This document shows positions 22,738 through 33,741 of a stretch of DNA of 64,000 nt, in pieces. The notes below the pieces were generated by a model that did no database searches, was not told the DNA's origin, and saw only the letters and a program-made list of their open reading frames with translations. This DNA is from Cryptomeria japonica (lineage: Eukaryota > Streptophyta > Pinopsida > Cupressales > Cupressaceae). Where the stretch lies: positions 1 through 64,000 of the forward strand of contig NW_026729297.1 in assembly GCF_030272615.1 (NCBI RefSeq). The letters are read 5' to 3'. The position numbers and the translations under genes were made by a program. The stretch's first letter is position 1. The number at the start of each line of letters is the position of its first letter.

Positions 22738-24428
22738 AGTACCATGCTGATTGAAAATGGTAATAAAATGGGAAGTCTATACATATTTAAGACTCATGGT
22801 GAAGTGGGAGTTGCAATGGTGATTGAGGACAACAAAGCGATCTTTGGCATCAAAGACTTGGGCACATTAGCAAGAAAGGACTCCATGTTATGCATACAAG
22901 AAATCAGCTACCGGGCCTCAAGCTTGTTGACTTAGCCTTTTGTGAACATTGCCTTTATGGCAAACAAAAGAGAGTCAGTTTTTTGAAAGGTGGGCATGGC
23001 ACAAAGACAACACCGCTGGAGCTTGTATACTCGGATGTTTTTGGACCGACTGAGGTAACCTCCATTGGAGGAGCTAACTATTTTATAACATTTCTTGATG
23101 ATTGTACAAGAAAAGTATGGATTTATATGATTTCTAGGAAATCTGAAGTGTTTTCAAAATTTAAAATTTTCAAGGCTTTAGTTGAAAATCAGATTGGGCA
23201 TAGGATTAAATGCTTACAAACCGATAATGGTGGGGAATTTTGTTCACGTGAATTTGATGATTTTTGTGCTGATAATGGGATTAGAAGAATCAAGGTTGTT
23301 CCTTTCACTCCTCAAGAAAACGATGCAATCGAGAGGATGAATAGAACAATCCTTGAGAAGGCACGATGTATGTTGTCTAATGCAGGTTTAGGCAAAGAAT
23401 TTTGGGCAGAAGTGTGTAACACAGCAGTATATTTAATCAACCAAAGTCCATCATCTAAATTGGATTTTGGTATTCTGGAAGAGGAATGGCAAGGGAATAG
23501 GATTTCATATTCTCATCTTCATGTGTTTGGATGCGAAGCCTTCTCACTAATACCCAAGGAAAAGCGAATGAAATTAGATCCAAAGTCACTGAAATGTATC
23601 TTTGTGGGGTATGGAGAAGAGCAGTTTGGTTTCAGATTGTGGGATTCAGTTCACAAAAGGATTGTTCACAGCAGAGATGTAGTCTTTCATGAAACCTCCT
23701 TTCCCATAATACAAGATGCAAATAAATCAGAGATAGATTATGTCCCTATGTCTCTATTTCAGAATTCGACTACCAACGTTCTGCCTCTAGTCTCTCATTC
23801 AGTGGGAGCTCCTATGACATCTACATCAATTGAATACAATTCTCAGACTGAAAATAATGAAGTGAGTGTTGATAATGTTTGGTCTTCATTTAATTCAAAA
23901 ATTGGAGGTTTGCAAAATAGAGAAAATCCTCCCCAAAATAGCAATGATGTCGCAAGAAATTTGGAGGAACCATGGTGGTCTGAAATTCCACTAGTTACTG
24001 TAGAGCATACAACACTCTATCCACCGCATTGTGAGTTATTTTCTCCATGCCATGTTGCACAGCCATCACACGCAACACACTCACTGCAATCACCATCTTC
24101 CCCACACCCCGTGAGCTCCCTGCAGCTTCCACACCCCGCAGTCTCCTCTCCTTCTCCCTGCGGATTCTTTGCAACCTCCTCTCACTCTTTGCGGGACTTG
24201 CCAACACTGCAGGCTCCCCATGAACCCCCCACAACGTCCTTCCCCTCTGCACAAGCTCTCTCCCATGAGCTCCCCGCCTACTCTCATGCCATGACCTCTC
24301 CACCACCCCATCCCCTGCACTCACCTGCTGCTACGGGGTCTCTACCACCATCGTGCATCCAAACTGCCAATGGTGATGTGGTAGTCCCCTCCCGTAGACC
24401 CAGCTCCCTGCACAAACAATCATTGTAG
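22738..24428 (+). pseudogene. Copia-1 integrase and long linker
   Basis: After a frame change near 22860 the frame reads GHISKKG and FCEHCLYGKQKRVSF, the gag-pre-integrase zinc-binding module. The core follows with all three acidic residues present: D in VYSDVFG, D in QTDNGGEF, E in IERMNRT. The usual NGVAER is NDAIER. A C-terminal FGCEAFSLIP...KSLKCIFVGYG block marks the end of the Copia integrase. From about 24000 to 24420 the linker is unusually GC-rich and Pro/Ser/His-rich. TAG at 24426-24428 ends the open frame. Confidence 0.88.
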
Positions 24429-26294
24429 GCAGAGCACGATGCTTCTATAGGTTCATTTTCTCGCAAATTCCCTGCACACAATGTGGACAAAAATCCACAA
24501 GTTTTCGCATACCCTGCAGATAGGAAAACAAACAAGGATATTAGTAGAGACATTAATAGTGGGAGCAATGTAAATGTACATAAACAAGGAACACATAATG
24601 GTTCTACTACTCCAGCCAAGAGTCAATTGAGGAAATCAACCAGATAGAGACGACCTCCTACAAAGTTCCTTGATTATGATTTACTGTTTTGTGAAGAGAC
24701 AAAACCTTCTTTGCTCATCTTTGATCAAACAGAGCTTGCAACATACAAAGAGGCTTGTAAAAATATAGACCATGATAACTAGCACGCTGCAATGTGCGAA
24801 GAAATGGATGCAATAGTGAGAAATCAGACATGGGATCTGGTGCCACTTTCGCCTAACAGAAAGGCATTAAGAAATAAATGGGTATACAAACTAAAAGATA
24901 AAGTCAATGGTCACAAAAGATTTCGAGCAAGACTGGTTGTAAAGGGTTATGCTCAGCAGCAAGACCTCGACTTCAAAGAAATTTTCTCACCAGTAGTTAA
25001 AATGACTACCATCCGAGCAGTATTGGGCTTAGTTGCAGCCTGGGATCTTGAACTTGAACAGCTCGATGTGAAGATGACTTTTCTCCATGGCGACCTTGAT
25101 GAGGAACTATTTATGCATCAGCCAAAATGGAAGGGTTTATTAAAAAGGGGTAGGAACACCTTTATTGTAGATTGAAACGTAGTTTGTATGGGCTTAAGCA
25201 AGCCCCCCGGTAGTGGTATCTTAAATTTGACAAGTTCATGATTGATCACAAGTTTACTCGCAGTGAGTCTGATCCTTGTATCTATTACAAGAAGCTTCCT
25301 AATGGCGAATTTGTCATTCTTCTCCTTTATGTGGATGATATGCTAGTGGCTGGCACAAGCATGAGGATTGTGAGTGAACTTAAGACTCAATTAGCAAAAG
25401 AATTTGCCATAAAAGATTTAGGGGTAGCAAAGAAGATCTTAAGAATGACTATTTTTTAGGATAGAAAAAAGAGAGAACTCAAACTATCTCAGCTAGACTA
25501 CATTAAAAAAGTCTTGGACAGATTTGGTATGGCAGATGCTAAGTTTATTTGTGTACCCTTAACCTCTCATTTTCAGTTGTCTTCTCAATTGTGTCCTAAA
25601 ACGCAAGAAGATAAGGAGTTTATGGATAAAATTCCATACAAATCTGCAGTTGGAAGCCCCATGTATGCTATGGTGTCTACTCGACTGGACATTGCTCATG
25701 CCATTGGATTGGTGAGCAAATTTAAGGCTAATCCAAGCAAATCACATTGGGAAGCGGTTAAGTATATCTTGAGGTATCTCAAAGGTACTTCTGATTTTTT
25801 GTTTATGGTTTGGAAAGGACAAGGTAGTTTTGCAAGGGTTTACCGATTCTAATTTTGCCAGTGACTTAGACAAAAGAAAGTCTACTTTTGGTTATGCTTT
25901 CACATTTGTCGGGGCAACGATTAGTTGGGCTTCAAAATTGCAACATACAGTTGCTCAATCAACCTCGGAAGCAGAATACATAGCCCTTTCTAAGGGAGCA
26001 AAAGAGATGGTATGGTTGCAACTCTTGTTCAGTGAGTTGGGTTTGAAGCAATCAGATTTTGCTTTTTTTTGTGATAACAGCAGTGCAATTTTTATGACTA
26101 AACATCAGACATCTCAACTGCAGTCAAAACATGTTGATGTTTGCAGTCATTATGTTCGCCATATGGTCAATCAAGGCAAGTTTCATGTAGATAAGATTCA
26201 TTCTGACCTGAATCCAGCTAATGTGCTCACTAAAGTGGTTAAGTGGGAGAAGTTCGATTTCTGCCAAGCTTCTCTCGGCCTTTCCAATAACTGA
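24429..26294 (+). pseudogene. Copia-1 reverse transcriptase and RNase H
   Basis: RT begins in the frame of integrase (EMDAIVRNQTWDLVPLSP, KWVYKLKDKVNG, RLVVKGYAQQ, DVKMTFLHGDLDEELFM), shifts near 25140, and carries YVDDM at 25328-25339. Stops at 25457 and a frame change near 25830 lead into RNase H (FTDSNFASD, STSEAEYIALS, FCDNSSAI, NPANVLTK). RT aspartates and the RNase H acidic residues are still encoded. The copy is inactive through at least two frameshifts and several stops. Confidence 0.88.
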
Positions 26295-26344
26295 TAGCAG
26301 AACTAAGTGGGGGAATCTACTTGTTGCAACAGTTCATTGGCCTT

Positions 26345-26355
26345 AAGTGGGAGAT
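26345..26355 (+). other. Copia-1 polypurine tract
   Basis: AAGTGGGAGAT, directly before the TG of the 3' LTR. Copia-2 has the near-identical tract AAGTGGGAGAA. Confidence 0.85.
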
Positions 26356-26656
26356 TGTTGGAAGTTGAAGCCCAACGGACTCCTTCCTTGTTTGCCACCA
26401 AAACTCTTGGCTATTCATATACTCTTTGCAAGCTCTTTAAGAGTTGATTGTAATTCATTTCTAAAGGTTAATTGCTGGAGCTGATTGCAGCTGTGTATAT
26501 GTAAACCAGATTGGTGAATAATAGAGTGATTCCCCTGCTTCAAGTGTGGATATAGGCAATTGCTGAACCACGATAAATCTGTGTGTCTCATTGTTTGTGT
26601 TGTGTGTTGTTAATTCTATTTATCTGCTGTTTTCAATTCAATTTTTCATCCTAACA
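26356..26656 (+). repeat. Copia-1 3' LTR
   Basis: 301 bp, TGTTGG...CTAACA, followed by the target duplication ACCAC (26657-26661). Confidence 0.95.
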
Positions 26657-26682
26657 ACCACTAGCCTCCATCATTGAATTTT

Positions 26683-27422
26683 GAGAATATGTTGTTGTTG
26701 GGAAAGATTTAAGAATATCGATGAAATCTATTACTGCATATAACAAATAATTAACAATTTAAATCTAGGATATTTCTACAATTAACAATAATGCTTAAAA
26801 TGTTTGAAATTTTTTTAACATTGACAAACATTTTAAGAATCATACAGTTGTTCAATTTTTTCTGTAACAAATGCTGTCACGTCTCCTCACGTATAAATGC
26901 AAAAAAACGGATGGTGTCAAAATGCACTTAAAATGCTACCAAAATTTAGTTTCCATCAGACGAAGGGCTAAACTACAATGACGGAAAAATAAAGCATCAA
27001 CGACACGCAATGTTACAACAGTGAATGCACTTTTGTTTAACGGGCGTTTCGTTTACAAAGTACTACGTTAATTAAATCGATTTTTTCCGTTCCCGTTACA
27101 TCTTTTACGTAGGTAAGACAACGGTAAGTATAAAACTATGAAATCGAAGCATCCAATTAATTTGTTAACAATGAAACGCCTATAAAATCGTGTGAGAAAT
27201 GCTAATAATATTGTAATATAGAACTAAATATATAATAACATTACGATAATAGATAGAGAAGCCGCGGCTTCTTTAACAACAATATTTAAGAGTAAATAAT
27301 TCATGTGTCCCGTCATCCTTCTCATTGGCAAAATCGACATGTAGTAATACTACTATTGTCCACTGCAATCTAAACCACGTCTCCTTTATTTATAGTCTAT
27401 ATATTCTCCTCGGACTTGCTAT
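26683..27422 (-). repeat. PRP-1 unit 3' flank (duplicated)
   Basis: Downstream flank and terminal exon of PRP-1. The block AAGAATCATAC-GTTGTTCA near 26830 recurs at 38868, 44111 and 60410. The block containing GTGTCA near 26915 recurs at 39862, 49824 and 60460. The flank continues on the far side of the LINE at 19060-19378. Confidence 0.8.
27385..27390 (-). terminator. PRP-1 polyadenylation signal AATAAA
   Basis: The minus strand reads AATAAA about 33 nt into the exon that follows the 3' UTR intron. The same place is mutated in the PRP-2, PRP-3 and PRP-4 units, so those must use another signal, if any. Confidence 0.55.
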
Positions 27423-27512
27423 CTGCAACTAGAAAAAAAAAAGAAAACTTAGTTAATCAATCATTTAAGAGATGGAAATGTAAAATGAGTTGAAACGGAA
27501 TTGTGAACTTAC
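27423..27512 (-). other. PRP-1 3' UTR intron
   Basis: A 90-bp intron predicted by a strong donor (TTTT/GTAAGTT) 7 nt after the TAG stop and an acceptor TTGCAG/AT preceded by a long T tract. Donor, acceptor and spacing recur in all four gene copies, which argues for function. Being so close to the stop, it should not trigger nonsense-mediated decay. Confidence 0.75.
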
Positions 27513-27519
27513 AAAATGT

Positions 27520-27990
27520 CTAATAACTAGGATGAGGTGGAGGAGAGTTATGCATGGGAGGAGGACTGTATTGTCCATGCTTTGGTGGAGGGTTTATTAC
27601 TGACTTGGGAGGAGTTTTCTTCAAGGGAGGATGCACTTCAGCAGGACCATTGGTTATGGGGGAGCCTGGCTTGTGATAGAGAGGAGCATTAGCAGGAGAA
27701 AAGGGTGGGAGTTTGTGGAAAGGAGGCGGCTTTGGAACAAATGGAGAAGGGTGGGGTGATTGTGGCTTTGGAAATGTAGGAGAGTGAGCGTCTTTCATAG
27801 GAGGCTTCTTCTCGAATGGAGAAAGGAAGTGAGGTTGTGGGCTTTGTAGTGGCGGTGGGAGCGTAGGTGGGTGAGCTCCTGGTAATGGCTTTCCATTGTG
27901 GTGGAAAGGACTAGGCAATGGCCTCTCCGATAAACACACTGACACAAATGCCAACAAGACGATGAGTACAAAAGAATGGTGAAGAGCCAT
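27520..27990 (-). CDS. PRP-1: small secreted proline/histidine-rich protein
   Basis: 156 residues. The start at 27990 (MALHHSFVLIVLLAF) is chosen because a signal peptide begins there (hydrophobic core about residues 7-19, likely cleavage near CLS/ER). The upstream in-frame Met at 28083 lies beyond the TATA box. The mature part is rich in Pro, His, Ser and Lys, with PPP, KPP and SPPP motifs, a shared FEKKPPM block and the C-terminal motif PPPMHNSPPPHPSY. No Cys after the signal peptide. Proteins of this style are cell-wall structural or hydroxyproline-rich, so that is the inferred role; the exact family is not recognised. Single coding exon, intron in the 3' UTR, TATA box 48 bp upstream. It looks intact and is the best functional candidate with PRP-2. 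Confidence 0.82.
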   Translation of the reverse strand: MALHHSFVLIVLLAFVSVCLSERPLPSPFHHNGKPLPGAHPPTLPPPLQSPQPHFLSPFEKKPPMKDAHSPTFPKPQSPHPSPFVPKPPPFHKLPPFSPANAPLYHKPGSPITNGPAEVHPPLKKTPPKSVINPPPKHGQYSPPPMHNSPPPHPSY

Positions 27991-28037
27991 CGCTAATATT
28001 GTTGATGGTGAGATGAAATGGTGCAAGGATTGAAGAG

Positions 28038-28151
28038 TATTTATACACAAACCGGTGAAGGCGGGCGCAGTAGAAACTTCCAATTCACACTGCTCATCTA
28101 CTTCATTTTACAATAAATAAATAAATTAGAAGACTAAAGCTTATACGTGGC
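28038..28151 (-). promoter_or_regulatory. PRP-1 core promoter
   Basis: TATAAATA on the minus strand at 28038-28045, about 48 bp upstream of the start codon. A GAAnnTTC pair lies at 28073-28080 and an ACGT-core (ACGTGGC on plus, GCCACGT on minus) at 28145-28151, similar to ABRE/G-box elements. The same three sites occur at matching spacing in the PRP-3 unit. Confidence 0.7.
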
Positions 28152-28500
28152 GTGAATTGAAACAAAAGTCAAGATTTGCGTGTCGACGATTGTCCACAAA
28201 GTCGACTTTTTTTCAACGTGTCTACGACAAATTTCGTTCGTTAATCACGCATCGATTAAGGAGTTGGAATAATATTTCTGCGATTCTCAAAGTCCAAATA
28301 TTTGGCACTCTGCGGCATTAGCGTCTCCTTTTGAGAAAGGGAAGGACGTTTCACATGTGGAGGCAAACCGCAGAAAGTGAGGGAGATTGAGAGGGATATT
28401 CAATGTTTAGGCGCGTGAATGCAAATGGGCTGGATCCGACTTGAACGCTAAGTTATTCTAAAGTCTTGCCTTTACCTTGTAGGCTACAATTAGAGGTATT
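28152..28500. repeat. PRP-1 unit upstream block (duplicated)
   Basis: Shared with 34922-35345, 39981-40285, 51094-51415 and, in part, 61998-62115. It includes the GTCCACAAAGTCGAC, TTAGCGTCTCC and GGATCCGACTTGAACGCTA blocks. Non-coding. Conservation across units could be regulatory or simply shared descent. Confidence 0.8.
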
Positions 28501-28566
28501 GATGTAACTCGTGGCTCTAAATTGATCGATCTACCTCCATTTATATATACTACCACCTACTCTAAA

Positions 28567-28736
28567 GGCTGCGGTTAAACTGGCTCCAAAAAGTGCGTGT
28601 TATTGTACAGTTTTCGCATAACTTTTGTCTTAGTCGAAAATTACAGATTCTTGATTGTGATCAGTAGAACAAGCTGCGGCTTTGATTTTTCGAAAAAGTC
28701 AATAACACACTTTTTGGAGTCCGTTTAGTCGCATCC
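28567..28736. mobile_element. MITE-like element with 36-38 bp inverted ends
   Basis: Terminal arms read GGCTGCGGTTAAAC and, inverted, GGATGCGACTAAAC, followed by a near-identical TCCAAAAAGTG stretch. Total 170 bp, no coding capacity. Direct flanks CTACTCTAAA (28557-28566) and CTACTCTTAA (28737-28746) match at 9 of 10 positions. Long inverted ends with a 9-10 bp duplication point to a Mutator-like MITE. Confidence 0.65.
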
Positions 28737-28746
28737 CTACTCTTAA

Positions 28747-31095
28747 AGGAGGTGCAATGGTTAGGCCGATAATAAGATATATTTTGAATAATTTATTGCA
28801 GGAACAAATCTCAAAATATAAAATGTGTATGTATAATCATTTATAATCTACATAAAAAAAATTTAAAAATATAAAATCTAAATAACGGTTGTGATTAGAT
28901 TTTAGGTCATGGTTAGGATTAACCATGATCTTAATTCTAATTGTGAATGTTAAATTAATTTTAATCTTTATCATATAAAACCCTTACCTAACCTTTTATG
29001 TCATCCTATTGTGGATTGTGGGGCCCTCCTCGAAAATAGAACACACAATGAAAGCTGGGAAAATACTCTTATGAGGTTGCTAGTATGCCATAACTGGACA
29101 TGTTTTTCTATGCTAACCCTAAAAGAAATATATCAATACTAGGACACATCAATCTTGTATCATGTGAATGCTCCTATGAATGCTTTGACAAAACTTGATT
29201 TCTTTTAGTGCACCACTTGAAATGTGCAATACAAATTTTATTTGAAGAGAAAGATATTCTTTATTGTATTAGAATAAATGAATTAAATACTTTTAAATAC
29301 AATGAAATAGCAACACAATGTGTGAATTTGTGTTTAGTTGGCCCTAAAAAAGAAAGATAAAGCTGGCAAAGAGATCAAATTTTAATATTAAATTTTGAAT
29401 TAGGGAGGGATTAATTTGTTACCACGGACTCATCTTCAGGTTTTTAGTGCTAGTTACAATGACTTTATTACAAAGATACCATGGGATCCTAAAGTGAAGA
29501 AGGAAATTGTTAGTGCTAAGTTTTTAGACATTTCAAATGTTTTTATAATTATATAACAAATTTCTTCCTAAAATGTAGAACTATTGACCTTTCATAGTTT
29601 CAAAATTTTTCGCTTCATTTAACTATTTGTAATACCTATATCGTTACTACTAGTTTGTTCCTTTGTTAGTTTTTTTGTAGTCCTAATTACCCTTTTCGTA
29701 GTAGGGTTAGGGCCCTATCAAAAACTTGTCTTATTTTAATCAAAATCATTTGTTATTCAAATGAATTAAAAATTTATAAAGTGATGACACATTCCTCATT
29801 TTCATAATCTATACCGAAGACTTTATTCAAGTCTTACTAGCTACCAAAAGTCACTAGTTGCATATGATGTTTAGCTTAAAAAAAAATTGACTAGACCTGC
29901 ACACCCTCAAGCTTGGACACTTAAGAGACCGATTCATCTAGGTTGAATTATAACTCTCATGCCTAACCAAAATCATTTTCTAGAACATCTCCCTATTCAA
30001 TGATACTTTACTATATTTAGTTTTGATTTCATCTATTACATTTTTCTTTTAAGATTTATTAGTTGAACTAAAAGATTTATTTAAAAGGTGTAGCAAATAT
30101 AGTTATATATGAAAACTTGAAACAATACATTTCTTATTGTTTTATGAATTTTATGCTACTCTTGTAAGCCCCACTATTGAGCACTAATTTGTAACCAGAA
30201 TTCACTTCTTTGTTTACAAAACTACTTTTAGGATCTAATATTCTACTTATAATATTGCTACTCCAATCCTACAACCAAACTCTTAAACCCTCTTTGTTAT
30301 GTGTGAATATTTGGAAACTAATTACACTTTTGTGATTAGATATTTGTTTCTAAAATGAAAAAAATATCGTTATATATGAACTACCAAACTCCACCTACAC
30401 TTTTGTAGCTACAAAACAATATTCAAGCACCAAAAGCTTTATAATTTCTTGAGTAATTACAAAGTTAAAAATTTATAATTTCAAAAATTTCCACAATTTC
30501 TAGTTAGTTTCTAATTTATTTTACCATATTTAGGATTATTACAACTATGAAACCTTAATAGAGGGTCATGTATAAGATCAAAGAGGTTATTTCCAAAGTA
30601 ATCTTGGATATGAAAATTTTCATTGATATGGATCATCTAGGAAAGTAATTTTAAAATAAATTGACACATAAATAAATGAGAAGAAGGCCAATGATAGAAT
30701 CAACAACATCATTTGGAATTAAATGATTCAAGACTTTTATTTCTCAATCTTGATATTATCTTTGTAACCTTTGATGATCTATTATTAGTTCTATAATTGA
30801 TAGACTAATGAAATAAAAAAATCTACAAGCCAAATTTTTTAATAGGTTATGCTTGGATACATATGCAAGATCTTTGAAATCTTAACCCATGATAAATATT
30901 TAGTTATATCAATTAGAGTATTCTTATAAATCCCTTTTTCAACAATAATTTAGGTTGTGAGATAAGGTTGTGAGATGGTTATGCTTTATTTACAAAACAT
31001 GTCATTTTTATTTTAGGCCTATTTTATAGAATTGTTCCCTCTTCACTATAATTCCACCTTACATTTGTTAAAGTTATCCTATTTTATTCTATAAT
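28747..31095. repeat. Gene-free duplicated flank
   Basis: AT-rich, no supported ORF. 29075-29610 matches 51866-52540; 30225-30455 matches 6535-6765. Between and after these stretches no relation was seen. Confidence 0.65.
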
Positions 31096-33741
31096 GGCTT
31101 TCCTTCTTACTTAGAGTGTATTTCTTATGTAAAGTAGTCTTCTTTAGAATCGTGATGTTATTAGCAATTGGTGACTAGTATCACCTAAGATTGGTTCTAC
31201 CCTTTCTATAACAATTTTAAAGAGTTTCATTCCTGTATGGTGGGTTTGTGAATTTCATATAGTAGTGTGGTGGAAATGGATTTACAGTTCCTTTTTATTT
31301 TATCCTTTTGAGGTCATAGCTCATTTTTTCATTGATGTATTTTTAATGTTTGATGATCATTGAGTATTCCTTACTTTCACATGGATAACCAATTTAAAAG
31401 TAGGGTTTGTAATGTTTACCTACCCCATTATTTATTTTCCAGCTTCACTAATAATGGTTCAATCTTCAATATTGACATGGGTTACTTTTTAAATGTTTAT
31501 TGTTGATTGGCTTAGTGGGGTTTGGGAAAAAAGTTGAGGATTGATGTTACATTTTCAAGAATGATTCATAAAGGATTATAGTGTTTTTTAAACCCATGCC
31601 ATGCAAGAATGAGTGCTACAAAAATAATTCTAGAAATGTACAACTAGTAAATCTATTATTACAGTAGTTAATTAGTCTTTTGACAGCTTGAATGAGTATT
31701 TTTTTTCTATTTCTATTTTGATATGGCTTGTTATTAAAGACGTACTGACTCAATTGTGGGATTTATTGCCTAAACTCCTTGCCCTAGAGCATAAAGTTCT
31801 TCAAGTAGAGGAAACTCAAAATACCTTGCAACATATGGATGCAAGGTTATTAGTTGTTTTTAGGTCACCAAGAGAAATATGGAAAATCCTATAGAAGACT
31901 CTATTGTGGCTATTTAAGAATATTTTCATCATGTCAATGTTAATTCTAAAGAAAATATGGGGAGCAAAAATCCTAAATTTGATGTTGAAAGGGATGCAAC
32001 TATGGAATATATTTTGAAAGTTACTCCAAAAGATAATACTACCATCCCAAATCATTTGCCCAATACAACTACTGGATAGCCAAAGAATAGCTAGCCATTG
32101 GCATTAGACAAGATTAGAGATAAGGTGATTAAAGAAATGAACAAAAAAATTTCAATATTTTCATGATCAAGTAGAATCAAAGGGGGTTGTAGTGTCTTTA
32201 CCTAAAAAGGGTTTGAGCGATAAAGAAGGTTAAAATCTCTCCATTGACAACCATCCATTCTCAAGTGAGGATGAAATATGAGAGGGGCTGATAAGAATGT
32301 ATCTTCTATGGAGAAGAGAGGAGAGAAAAATAAGAGAAAACACCTTACTAGAAGTGAAGGTGAAGAAAAGAAAAAAAAAAGGGGGGTGGGAAGGGAAAAG
32401 AAGACAAAATACCCAAGTGTTTTGACAAATTTAGGAACAACAAAGAAGGGGAGTTTAAATTAAATAAGGAGAAATTTGAATTGCAATAGTTGGAACAATA
32501 GGGATGAACTTGATAAGATTTTAGTTAATCTTCAAACTTGACATTACCCATGCAAAGGGAGTTCCTAGATATGTATGTTCTTCATTAATAATTTTGATAT
32601 AAGGAGCTTAATTGTGGTCTATGGGTTGATCTGGAATTGGTAAGTAAACTGATATTGTTTATACCTGAGGTATGGATGGCTGAATGTATTGACATGTAAT
32701 GTGGATGTCGTTTCTAATCATGTGGGATTTTTTCCTTATGACAGTAGCTTGGAGCCTTTGTTATCACATCAAATTTGATGTTTGCATTTGTGGATTGGTT
32801 TGTCTTCACCTTGGCTTCTTCCTTTTCTTCCATTTCCTGAATGTTGGAGGATGGGAGTAGTTCTTGCTTGAGATGGTGGTCACTTTGATTTTATTGTAGG
32901 TATCTTGATGGAGCATGAGATAATATTGGATATTCATGCAGTTTCATGTATGGTTATGATGATGTATTTCATTGATTGTCCCATATGCAAATGTATACAA
33001 TAAGTGGGATAATATGTTGTAGATGTTGCATAATGTATATAATATTTTATTTATTATTATATGTGTGGTACACCTTTGGGCACCTAGATGGATGTGCATC
33101 ACTAGGAGTTAACATTATTGGGGCCACTTTATGTGTTGTATATAATATTGAAAAAAAATCTAATGTGGGTCTCACATTGGAGAAATGTATTTAATTTAAT
33201 ACTAGGAAAATATTAATAAAGTGAAAACTTAGTACCCAATATTAAATGTGGGGTCAATGGTTTTTTAAACTCATGGTTTTGATTCACATGATATGCTCTA
33301 CCAGTCGGTTATATTTATATGTGACATTGATTCTATATAAGCAAGCACATGTTTAGTTGTTAAGGGTGGTTGGATGAGTGAGTTGTTATTATTGAGTCTT
33401 TATGAGGAGTGCATATGTCAAGCTTGGCATGGGATGTGTAGATTCATACTTGGACACATGGAGAATGTATTGAAGGGCTTGATGTTTTAGAAGTATTCAT
33501 TGTAACTTTACAAGTGTTTTGTGTTGCTTTATTGCTTGATAATAAGAATGAGTATGGATGCTTTTGGAAGCTCGATTTTTCCCTCATGAGAATTTTCCTA
33601 CAGTATATCTTGTGTTATCTTGTGACTTGTATATTTGTTTTGGTATAATTGTTATTATGTAAGTTTGTATGCATGCTTTTCTCTCATAGCTTATATAGAA
33701 AATTGATTAAATGAACTGAATTATGAAACATAATTTCCAAT
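31096..33741 (+). repeat. Retroelement-derived segment R1 (pairs with R2)
   Basis: Colinear with 40310-43126. It carries broken frames with gag-like features (31688-31894, and a Lys/Arg/Glu-rich end at 32278-32463), then non-coding DNA, and near 33590-33620 a block typical of LTR 3' ends (TTTTTCCCTCATGAGAATTTT then CTTGTGTTATCTTGTG). Lacks the 120-bp stretch with the zinc-knuckle-like motif present in R2. No intact protein. Confidence 0.65.

Larger units (their letters stand above)
21242..26656 (+). mobile_element. Copia-1: full-length but decayed Ty1/Copia retrotransposon
   Basis: Length 5415 bp, with two 301-bp LTRs and a perfect 5-bp target duplication ACCAC at 21237-21241 and 26657-26661. 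Internal order gag, protease, integrase, RT, RNase H defines Ty1/Copia. The two LTRs differ at about 20 of 301 positions by eye (about 93% identity), 17 of them transitions. Coding frames shift several times and carry stops, so the copy is dead. Inserted in the LINE at 19379-26670. Confidence 0.95.
19379..26670 (-). mobile_element. 5'-truncated LINE, split by Copia-1
   Basis: Minus-strand LINE of about 1.87 kb (19379-21241 plus 26662-26670) bounded by the 12-bp duplication TCATTGAATTTT. Its 3' end is A-rich on the minus strand (T run 19375-19381). The RT part is at 20937-21236 and further decayed C-terminal sequence lies at about 19560-20350. The paralogous site at 38655-38690 is empty. The 5' end is lost, as usual for LINE copies, and Copia-1 sits about 10 bp inside that end. 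Confidence 0.85.

Noticed and set aside
23995-24619. Antisense ORFs over the Copia-1 linker.
   Set aside because: They follow from GC-rich composition; no start context or motif, and the plus frame is continuous with integrase.
27990-28083. Upstream Met of PRP-1 (MEVSTAPAF...) as the start codon.
   Set aside because: It lies upstream of the TATA box, and the signal peptide begins at the Met at 27990. The same holds for similar upstream Mets in PRP-3 and PRP-4.
32278-32463. Lys/Glu-rich 61-codon ORF as a host gene.
   Set aside because: It lies within R1; the paralogous stretch in R2 is in a different frame and broken.
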